A DNA stretch of 15,687 bases. Source: Chloroflexia bacterium (lineage in GTDB: Bacteria > Chloroflexota > Chloroflexia > Thermomicrobiales > UBA6265). Location of the stretch: NCBI GenBank assembly GCA_013698495.1, contig JACCUV010000041.1, positions 1 through 15,687 of the forward strand. Direction: 5' to 3'. The number at the start of each line of letters is the position of its first letter. Positions within the stretch are counted from its first letter, which is position 1. Under the pieces are notes generated by a model, which saw nothing but the letters and a program-made list of their open reading frames with translations, did not search any database and had not been told where the DNA came from. Shown in pieces: positions 7,776 through 13,889 of this stretch. The position numbers were made by a program, and so were the translations under genes.

Positions 7776-8350
7776 GAGGTGTTCTCCCGAGGTGGACTAT
7801 CCTGGAATGCGCTGAAGACAAGCAAAGCGAGGCCGATCGTAATCGCGCTATCGGCAATGTTGAACTTGGGCCAAACGCCAACCGCCATGAAGTCGACCAC
7901 GTAGCCCAATCGTACCCTGTCGAGAAGATTGCCGATCGCTCCGCCCAACACAAGACCAACGCTGGTTCGAAGAAGGGTGCTTCGCGGCAAGTCCCGCCAG
8001 AACAGAACCAAAAAAGCCAGCGCCACCACGACCGCCAGCACCGAAAGCAACCACACCCTGCCGGCGAATACCCCGAATGCCGCGCCTGTGTTCTCCACAT
8101 ACTCGAAGGCGACCAGCCGGCCAGCCAACTCCCAACGCTGGAAAGGCCGGTCCGGGCCAATCCAGGCGATAATTGCGGTTTTCACGATCTGGTCGAACAG
8201 GGCGACCCCGAACACGATCGTCGCCAGGATGCCCGCGATACGCCGCCACTCCACGGGGCCAGCATCGCGTTCTACTACTTGTGGATGCTCGAAGTCCAGC
8301 GGGGAATCGCTTTCCAACGCGGCGACGATTTCGCAACAGGATGGTAGCAC
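7772..8350 (-). CDS. lspA: Lipoprotein signal peptidase (signal peptidase II)
   Basis: Integral membrane aspartyl protease that removes the signal peptide of lipid-modified prolipoproteins. Four hydrophobic segments are visible: IAGILATIVFGVALFDQIVK, the region around VAFEYVENTGAAFGVF, VWLLSVLAVVVALAFLVLF, and SAITIGLALLVFSAF. The two catalytic Asp motifs are GNLLDRVRLGYVVDF and NIADSAI. The frame from GTG 8350 gives 192 aa, with about 32 residues before the family core. The GTG at 8254 would give 160 aa, the usual LspA length. Neither start has a clear Shine-Dalgarno. A TATAGA on this strand (8358-8363) lies so close to 8350 that a nearly leaderless message is conceivable. First gene of the operon; it overlaps the next gene by 4 nt. 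Confidence 0.92.
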   Translation of the reverse strand: MLPSCCEIVAALESDSPLDFEHPQVVERDAGPVEWRRIAGILATIVFGVALFDQIVKTAIIAWIGPDRPFQRWELAGRLVAFEYVENTGAAFGVFAGRVWLLSVLAVVVALAFLVLFWRDLPRSTLLRTSVGLVLGGAIGNLLDRVRLGYVVDFMAVGVWPKFNIADSAITIGLALLVFSAFQDSPPRENTS

Positions 8351-8359
8351 GCGCCGGTC

Positions 8360-8365
8360 TATACT
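8360..8365 (+). promoter_or_regulatory. Candidate -10 element for the murG-like gene
   Basis: TATACT lies about 50 nt before the GTG at 8416, in the 65-nt divergent gap between lspA and the murG-like gene. No good -35 hexamer is present 16-18 nt upstream (CAGGAT at 17 nt), so this is only a candidate. The opposite strand also reads TATAGA here (8358-8363), which could serve lspA. Confidence 0.25.
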
Positions 8366-8415
8366 TTTCGGAACATTGCGTCGTCTTGTCTGCCCGCAAC
8401 TGGAGTCAACTCCCT

Positions 8416-9549
8416 GTGACCAACTCGTCGAAACCGATTCGCCTCCTCATCGCCGGTGGCGGCACCGGCGGGCATGTCCTGCCCGCTGTCGCGGTGATCG
8501 AAGAGCTTCGACGTCGGGGGGACGCATTCGAGGGACTCTGGGTCGGTGGGGACAAGGGCGTTGAGCGGGAGATTGCCAGGGCGAACGACATCCCGTTCGT
8601 CGCGATTCAATCCGGAAAGCTGCGACGCTATGCCTCGATCCAGACAATCACCGACGCGATGCGCCTGCCCGTCGGGCTCGTCCAGGCGTGGCGTCATATC
8701 CGCGCCTTCGCGCCCGATGCGATCTACAGCACGGGAGGAGCTGTCAGCGTACCCACCGTGGTTGCTGGAGCCCGGCGCGCTCCCATCCTCACCCACGAGC
8801 AAACGGCCCAGATCGGGCTCGCCAACAGGACCGCTTCGCGGTTCGCCAGGACCTTCGCTGTTGGCTTCGAGGAAACAGCGAAACTCGCCCGGCAACGACA
8901 CGACAACGTCGTTGTCACCGGCAATCCGGTGCGCGCGTCGCTCACCAGCGGCTCTCGCGAACGCGGCCTTTCGCACACGGGTTTCACGCCTGAATTGCCG
9001 GTGGTGTACATCACCGGTGGCGCGCTGGGAGCGTCGCCGCTGAACAAGCGCATCGAAACCGTGCTCGAACAACTCCTGGAGCACACCCAAATCATTCACC
9101 AGGTCGGCCCGGCAACGGCAAATCCGGACCTCGCACGCCTTGCAAGGAAGAGATCGGAGCTTTCCAAGGAGCTCAAATCCAGGTACATGGTCGTGGACTT
9201 CGTGCGCGAAGAGCTGCCGGACATTTACGCCATCGTCGATCTTGTCGTCGCCCGCGCCGGCGCCGGAACAGTCAGCGAACTCGGGTTCATGGGTCTACCC
9301 TCAGTGCTCGTGCCACTGGCGGGAACGTGGGGAGACGAACAGCGCAAGAACGCGCGAATTCTGGGCGACATCGGCGCCGCCGTGGTCATCGAGCAGACCG
9401 AAGCCACTCCCGAACGATTGCTGATCGAAATCGTCGCACTGGTTGGGGACAGCGTGCGCCTTGACGAAATGTCGATTGCCGCCCGCGCCACAAGCCGCCC
9501 GGACGCCGCGAGCCGCCTCGTCGACGAGTTGCTGAAACTGGCCGGGTAA
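8416..9549 (+). CDS. MurG-like GT-B glycosyltransferase (glycosyltransferase family 28)
   Basis: 377-aa protein with the two-domain GT-B layout of MurG, which transfers GlcNAc from UDP-GlcNAc to lipid I on the inner membrane face. Motifs are GGGTGGHVLPAVAV (14-27), STGGAVSVP, THEQTAQIGLANR, TGNPVRASL, ITGGALGASPLN and ARAGAGTVSELGFMGLPSVLVP. The start is GTG 8416 with GGAG 10 nt upstream; the open frame back to 8173 runs over lspA and is discarded. Several positions I recall as nearly invariant in MurG differ: HEQT instead of HEQN, GGA instead of GGY, and GGAL instead of GGSQ. No other mur genes are nearby. It may be a true but divergent MurG or a paralogue acting on another polyprenyl-linked acceptor. 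I therefore leave the gene symbol empty. Confidence 0.85.
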   Translation: MTNSSKPIRLLIAGGGTGGHVLPAVAVIEELRRRGDAFEGLWVGGDKGVEREIARANDIPFVAIQSGKLRRYASIQTITDAMRLPVGLVQAWRHIRAFAPDAIYSTGGAVSVPTVVAGARRAPILTHEQTAQIGLANRTASRFARTFAVGFEETAKLARQRHDNVVVTGNPVRASLTSGSRERGLSHTGFTPELPVVYITGGALGASPLNKRIETVLEQLLEHTQIIHQVGPATANPDLARLARKRSELSKELKSRYMVVDFVREELPDIYAIVDLVVARAGAGTVSELGFMGLPSVLVPLAGTWGDEQRKNARILGDIGAAVVIEQTEATPERLLIEIVALVGDSVRLDEMSIAARATSRPDAASRLVDELLKLAG

Positions 9550-9556
9550 AACGCCC

Positions 9557-9569
9557 TTCCCGACGGGAA
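9557..9569. terminator. Short perfect hairpin between convergent murG-like gene and radA
   Basis: TTCCC (9557-9561) pairs with GGGAA (9565-9569) around GAC, 8 nt after the TAA of the murG-like gene and about 40 nt beyond the radA stop. The stem is only 5 bp and there is no clear T-tract, so termination is a guess from position. The rest of the 58-nt gap shows nothing else. Confidence 0.25.
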
Positions 9570-9607
9570 CTATCCGACGACTCATCGGCGCGCATTCGAA
9601 ACGTGTG

Positions 9608-10969
9608 TCAAACGATTGCCGCGTCAATCGCTTCGGACGCCGTTCGACACCGCACCAGGTCCACACCGTTCGGCGTCTCACCGATCGATTTCCGCGTACC
9701 AGCCGGCACGATCATCCGCGTGAATCCCATTCGCGCCGCCTCCGCGATCCGCCGATCGAGTCGATTGACCGAGCGCAGTTCTCCTGAGAGCCCGACTTCG
9801 CCAATCACAACAGCATTGCGATCGACCGCTCGATCCCGCAGGCTTGAGGCAATGCCCACCGCCACCGCCAAATCGACCGCCGGTTCGAGCACTCGCAAAC
9901 CGCCGACAACATTGGCGTAGACATCCTGCGATCCAAGGCTCAATCCAACCCGCTTCTGAAGGACTGCGACGAGCAATTGCAAACGACTCGTGTCGAGTCC
10001 GTTGGCGCTGCGCCGCGGTAGCCCGAACGACGTGGGTGTCGCCAATGCCTGGACTTCGACGAGAATCGGCCGCGTTCCCTCCATCGTGACCGCGACGGTC
10101 GACCCTGGGGCGATTTCGGAGCGCTCCGCAAGGAACACCTCGGATGGGTTCTGCACCTCGCGCAGTCCCCGATCAGCCATTTTGAAGACCCCCACCTCAT
10201 CGGTTGAGCCGAAGCGATTCTTGACCGCCCTGAGAATGCGGTACTGGTGAAAACGTTCTCCTTCGAGATACAGCACGGCATCGACCATGTGCTCCAGCAC
10301 GCGTGGTCCCGCAATCGTGCCCTCCTTGGTGACGTGACCGATCACAAACACCGGCACGTTGCGCGGTTTCGCCCATTGCATCAACCGGCTCGTGCACTCC
10401 CGGACCTGGGAAACGCTGCCGGCGGCCGAGGTAATGTCATCGAGCATCACGGTCTGGATCGAGTCGATCACCACCATCGCCGGGGATATCCCTTCAAGCG
10501 CGGTGAGGATCGCGTCGAGATTGGTTTCGGAGAGAATCAGGATATGGTCGGGCGATACCTGCAAGCGGTCGGCCCGGAGCTTGATCTGCTGCGCCGACTC
10601 TTCCGCCGACACGTATACGACAGGGTTGCCTTCGCGCCCGAGGAGCCCGGCGGCCTGGAGGATCAGCGTCGACTTGCCGATACCGGGGTCGCCGCCAACC
10701 AGCACCAGCGACCCACGCACCAGCCCGCCGCCCAGCACCCGATTGAGCTCGCCGATCGGCACGTGGATGCGCTCTTCGCCATCGAATGAGATGGTCGCCA
10801 ATGGTTGCAAAGACGCCCGATGCCGGGTTTGACCGGAGCTCGGGGTGGACCGTTCCTCGATCGTCTCGACCATCGAGTGCCACTCACCGCAACTCGGGCA
10901 CTTCCCGAGATAGGCAGGGCTGACCGCGCCGCATTGCTGGCAGACCCAGGATGTTCTGGCTTTGGGCAC
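9608..10969 (-). CDS. radA: DNA repair and recombination protein RadA (Sms)
   Basis: 453-aa RecA-like ATPase that promotes branch migration of recombination intermediates. A C4 zinc finger opens the protein (C10, C13, C24, C27; CQQC and CPSC). Walker A GGDPGIGKST is at 92-101, Walker B MVVIDS at 165-170, and the RadA-specific KNRFG motif at 250-254. A Lon-protease-like domain fills the C-terminus (about 275-453). Start chosen at GTG 10969 because a strong AGGAGGTG lies just upstream and the zinc finger begins ten residues later. The frame is open to 11119, but those 50 residues come from intergenic repeat sequence. It lies downstream of clpC on the same strand, a pairing common in Gram-positives and relatives, but is separated from it by a hairpin. 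Confidence 0.96.
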   Translation of the reverse strand: MPKARTSWVCQQCGAVSPAYLGKCPSCGEWHSMVETIEERSTPSSGQTRHRASLQPLATISFDGEERIHVPIGELNRVLGGGLVRGSLVLVGGDPGIGKSTLILQAAGLLGREGNPVVYVSAEESAQQIKLRADRLQVSPDHILILSETNLDAILTALEGISPAMVVIDSIQTVMLDDITSAAGSVSQVRECTSRLMQWAKPRNVPVFVIGHVTKEGTIAGPRVLEHMVDAVLYLEGERFHQYRILRAVKNRFGSTDEVGVFKMADRGLREVQNPSEVFLAERSEIAPGSTVAVTMEGTRPILVEVQALATPTSFGLPRRSANGLDTSRLQLLVAVLQKRVGLSLGSQDVYANVVGGLRVLEPAVDLAVAVGIASSLRDRAVDRNAVVIGEVGLSGELRSVNRLDRRIAEAARMGFTRMIVPAGTRKSIGETPNGVDLVRCRTASEAIDAAIV

Positions 10970-11047
10970 CGTGAGCCACCTCCTGCGACTGGCAATCAGT
11001 GTGTTATGAGTAGTGGTCTTTGATCTGCAAGTCGCTGGAAAAGTGTC

Positions 11048-11090
11048 GTCATTCCGGTCCTGAGCGTCGTCAAAGGAAGGAGGAATCTTT
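11048..11090. repeat. Degenerate dispersed intergenic repeat (GTCATTC...CCTGAGCG...GAATCT type)
   Basis: The segment begins GTCATTCCGGTCCTGAGCG and ends AAGGAGGAATCTTT. It resembles a widespread class of short intergenic elements with the skeleton GTCATTC-CTGAGCG-AAG-GAATCT seen in many GC-rich bacterial genomes. It lies between the clpC terminator and radA. Only one copy is in this window, so its repeated nature is inferred from general knowledge. Confidence 0.4.
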
Positions 11091-11103
11091 GGTTCTGAAC
11101 CGA

Positions 11104-11133
11104 AAGCGTGGACGCTCATGGACGTCCACGCTT
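11104..11133 (-). terminator. Probable intrinsic terminator of clpC
   Basis: A perfect 11-bp stem, AAGCGTGGACG (11104-11114) with CGTCCACGCTT (11123-11133), closes an 8-nt loop. It begins about 25 nt past the clpC stop codon. Read on the minus strand the stem ends in CTTT and is followed by TCGGTTC, a weak T-tract. It is well placed to separate clpC from radA transcription. Confidence 0.65.
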
Positions 11134-11157
11134 ACCCCAGTGACCCTTGCCCGACCG

Positions 11158-11757
11158 CTACACAACCGCCAGTTCGCGAACTTCCTCGATCTTGAGCAAT
11201 CCATCCTCGGCGGTAACGTGCACTGTATGACCAGGCAGGAAGCGTCCGGTCAGGAGTCCCTCGGCCAAAGGGTCTTCGATCAGGTTCTGGATGATCCGGC
11301 GAAGCGGCCGCGCGCCGTAGGTGTGATCGTAGCCTCGCTCGCCCAGCAAATCCTTGGCCGCGGTGTTGATGTCGAGTGTGATGTCCTGCTCCGCCAACTG
11401 TGTCCGCACCCGTGTCAACTCGAGATCGACGATCTGCCGAATCTGTTCCTGTGACAGTGAGTGGAAGACGATCGTGGCGTCGATCCGATTGAGGAACTCC
11501 GGCCTGAACGTCTGCTTCAGCCGGCTCATGACCTTTTCCTTCATCACGTTGTACTCGCGCGCCCTGGTTCGATCTTCGTCTTCGTGTGAAACGAAGCCCA
11601 TCGTCATGTTCTTGCTGATCTCCTCGGCGCCGACATTCGAGGTCATGATGATGATCGTGTTGCGGAAATCCACCTTGCGGCCCTTGGCGTCCGCGAGCGA
11701 ACCGTCTTCCATGATCTGGAGCAGCATGTTGAACGCATACGGATGCGCCTTCTCGAT
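11158..11757 (-). pseudogene. clpC: ClpC C-terminal part, separated from the rest of the gene by an in-frame TAA
   Basis: In the same frame as the upstream ClpC ORF, directly after the TAA at 11758-11760, translation resumes as IEKAHPYAFN, MLLQIMEDGSLADAKGRK and TIIIMTSNVGAEEI. It runs to a normal C-terminal D2 small domain with FRPEFLNRID (sensor and arginine region) and YGARPLRRIIQ. This is the back half of the second AAA+ module. The first Met (11727) has no ribosome site near it, so independent translation (189 aa) is doubtful. Nothing downstream of the stop looks decayed: no frameshift or further stop occurs through to the TAG at 11158. That points to a very recent event or a sequence error. 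Confidence 0.85.
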
Positions 11758-13611
11758 TTAGTAGAGCAGGATCACGGAGTACGATATCCGCCGCACCGCC
11801 TCGGTCAACTGACCGCCTTCTTCGTACCCGACATACCCCGGAGGGGCGCCCACGAGGCGGGCGACGGAGTGACGCTCCATGAACTCGGACATGTCGATCT
11901 TGATCAGGTGATCTTCCGAACCGAACATGAACTCGGCCAACGCCTTGGCCAACAGGCTTTTGCCGATCCCGGTCGGTCCCATGAATATGAACGAACCTAT
12001 CGGCCGGCGCGGATCCTTGATTCCGGCACGGGCGCGCCTGACCGCCTTCGAGATCGTCGAGATCGCCTCTTCCTGACCGACAATGCGTTCGTGAAGGGCA
12101 TCTTCCATATGGAGGAGCCGCTCACTCTCCTCCCCGGCGATCCGGATCAGCGGAATTCCGGTCCACATCGAAACGACTTCGGCAATATCTTCTTCGGTCA
12201 CGTACGTTTCATCCGTCGACTGCGAGTCCTTGAGGTTTTGCTCCTGGGATTCGATTCGATCACGCAGTTTTCGCTCGCGATCGCGCAGTTCGGCGGCCAT
12301 TTCGTAGTCGCGGCCATTCACCGCCGAGTCGAGTTCGCGCTGAAGCGATTGGAGACCCATCATCGCTTCCTTGAGACTTGGCGGAGCCGCTGACCGCTGC
12401 ATCCGGACGCGCGACGAGGCCTCGTCAATCAAGTCGATCGCCTTGTCCGGCATGAAGCGGTCGGTCACATAGCGAGCGGCAAGATTCGCCGCCGCTTTCA
12501 GTGCTTCGTCGCTGATTTTCAGACCATGATGAATTTCATACAGCTCACGCACGCCATTCAGGATCCCGATCGTTTCCTCGATCGAAGGCTCATCGACCTT
12601 GACTGGCTGGAAGCGGCGCTCGAGCGCGGCGTCGCGTTCGATGTACTTACGGTATTCATCGAGCGTGGTGGCACCAATGGTTTGCAACTCGCCGCGAGAG
12701 AGAGCCGGTTTGAGAATGTTCGCGGCATCGACGGCGCCTTCCGCGGCGCCGGCCCCAACAAGCGTATGGAGCTCATCGATGAAGAGGATGCTCTTTGTTT
12801 CCTTGACTTCGTTGACGATTTTCTTGAGCCGTTCCTCGAACTCGCCACGGTACTTGGTGCCGGCCACGAGCGCCCCGATGTCGAGCGCCACCAGTCGCTT
12901 GTTCTGCAATTGCTCAGGCACATCACCCGAAATAATGCGCTGGGCCAGGCCCTCGACAATCGCGGTTTTGCCGACGCCAGGTTCGCCGATCAGCGCGGGA
13001 TTGTTCTTGGTCCGCCGGGAGAGTATCTGCATCACCCGGTCAATTTCGAGTTGGCGACCCACGAGGGGGCCAAGTTTCTGGGAGCGCGCCGCCTCGGTCA
13101 GGTCGAAGCCCAGCGCATCCATGTAGGGCGTCTTGGTCTGGGATTTCGTTTGTTGCTGGGCGGTCGCGCTTTGACTGACGACCTGCATGACCTGGGCTCG
13201 AACCTTCTCGAGGTTAACGCCCAGGCTTTCAAGCACGCCCGCGGCGATCCCTTCGCCTTCGCGGACCAGACCCAGGAGCAAATGCTCGGTGCCGATATAG
13301 TGGTGATTCAGGCGTCGCGCTTCGTCGACGGCGAGTTCTATCACCTTCTTCGCGCGCGGCGTGAGTCCAATTTCGCCCATGATCATGGTTTCGCCACGAC
13401 CAATGATGAATTCCACGGCGGAGCGGACACGAGGGAGTTGAACCCCCATGTTGCTGAGCACCTTCGCCGCAACCCCTTCGCCTTCGCGCACGAGGCCGAG
13501 CAAAAGATGTTCGGTCCCGATGTAGTTGTGATTGAACCGCTGGGCCTCTTCCTGGGCGAGCGTCAGGACCCTGCGAGCTCGATCTGTAAATTTGTCGAAC
13601 TTCTCCGCCAT
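11758..13611 (-). CDS. clpC: ATP-dependent Clp protease ATP-binding subunit ClpC, truncated at residue 617
   Basis: Hexameric AAA+ unfoldase that feeds proteins to ClpP. Two Clp_N repeats occupy 1-145, each with NYIGTEHLLLGLVREGEG or a close variant. D1 has Walker A GEPGVGKT (209-216) and Walker B ILFIDE (275-280). A UVR motif in the middle domain is at about 422-456. D2 begins with Walker A GPTGIGKS (545-552) and the pore segment GYVGYEEGG. The ORF ends at RRISYSVILLY followed by TAA, where the family reads RRRPYSV-LLDEIEKAH. Read through, the protein would be 817 codons including the internal stop, the normal ClpC length. Start chosen at ATG 13611 with GGGGGAG 5 nt upstream; the frame reaches 13671 without family similarity. 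As written, the product lacks half of D2 and should not form a working unfoldase. Confidence 0.92.
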   Translation of the reverse strand: MAEKFDKFTDRARRVLTLAQEEAQRFNHNYIGTEHLLLGLVREGEGVAAKVLSNMGVQLPRVRSAVEFIIGRGETMIMGEIGLTPRAKKVIELAVDEARRLNHHYIGTEHLLLGLVREGEGIAAGVLESLGVNLEKVRAQVMQVVSQSATAQQQTKSQTKTPYMDALGFDLTEAARSQKLGPLVGRQLEIDRVMQILSRRTKNNPALIGEPGVGKTAIVEGLAQRIISGDVPEQLQNKRLVALDIGALVAGTKYRGEFEERLKKIVNEVKETKSILFIDELHTLVGAGAAEGAVDAANILKPALSRGELQTIGATTLDEYRKYIERDAALERRFQPVKVDEPSIEETIGILNGVRELYEIHHGLKISDEALKAAANLAARYVTDRFMPDKAIDLIDEASSRVRMQRSAAPPSLKEAMMGLQSLQRELDSAVNGRDYEMAAELRDRERKLRDRIESQEQNLKDSQSTDETYVTEEDIAEVVSMWTGIPLIRIAGEESERLLHMEDALHERIVGQEEAISTISKAVRRARAGIKDPRRPIGSFIFMGPTGIGKSLLAKALAEFMFGSEDHLIKIDMSEFMERHSVARLVGAPPGYVGYEEGGQLTEAVRRISYSVILLY

Positions 13612-13889
13612 CCGGGCTCCCCCAATCTGGATGAAAACTCGTTCGTAACGTAGAGAGCGTTCCCATCTCACTGCTGCTACTACTGTTACGACTACTTGGG
13701 CGCGCCTGGACGTCCTAACCCTATTGTGCGTTGGAGCGGCTCAATTCGCTACTCCCCAAAGCTACTATGCACGACCTGCTTATACAACGGCAACAACGGC
13801 AGGTGTGTTTCTCCACCTGCCGTTGCCTGTTTGGACTATCCGGTTGTGTCAGAAAGTCGGCGCCCGCTTCCTGGTCTGGCGGAGTAGGC
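13612..13889. other. Intergenic spacer between rpsA and clpC
   Basis: 278 nt with no credible coding sequence. It contains the hairpin at 13794-13825. TTGAGC and TAGGGT on the minus strand (around 13740 and 13719) are only 15 nt apart, so I do not call a clpC promoter. I searched by eye for a CIRCE-type heat-shock operator (TTAGCACTC-N9-GAGTGCTAA) and found none. Confidence 0.6.
13794..13825 (-). terminator. Strong hairpin downstream of rpsA, probable terminator
   Basis: CAACGGCAGGTG (13794-13805) and CACCTGCCGTTG (13814-13825) form a perfect 12-bp stem with an 8-nt loop, 64 nt after the rpsA stop. On the minus strand the stem is followed by TTGCCGTTGTAT, a T-rich but interrupted stretch that also repeats GCCGTTGTT. 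Position and stem strength suggest transcription termination or 3'-end protection of the S1 message. Confidence 0.6.

Noticed and set aside
10970..11119. 50-residue extension of RadA
   Set aside because: It is encoded by spacer and repeat-like DNA; GTG 10969 has a strong AGGAGGTG and directly precedes the zinc finger.
11758..11760. TAA in clpC as a reassigned sense codon or programmed readthrough
   Set aside because: TAA terminates the murG-like gene normally, and the preceding codon also destroys the Walker B Asp, which readthrough would not repair.
12526..13653. 375-codon plus-strand open frame
   Set aside because: Antisense to the well-conserved ClpC N-terminal half; no recognisable protein features.
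13612..13793. CIRCE or similar heat-shock operator before clpC
   Set aside because: No TTAGCACTC/GAGTGCTAA arms or recognisable variant are present in the spacer.
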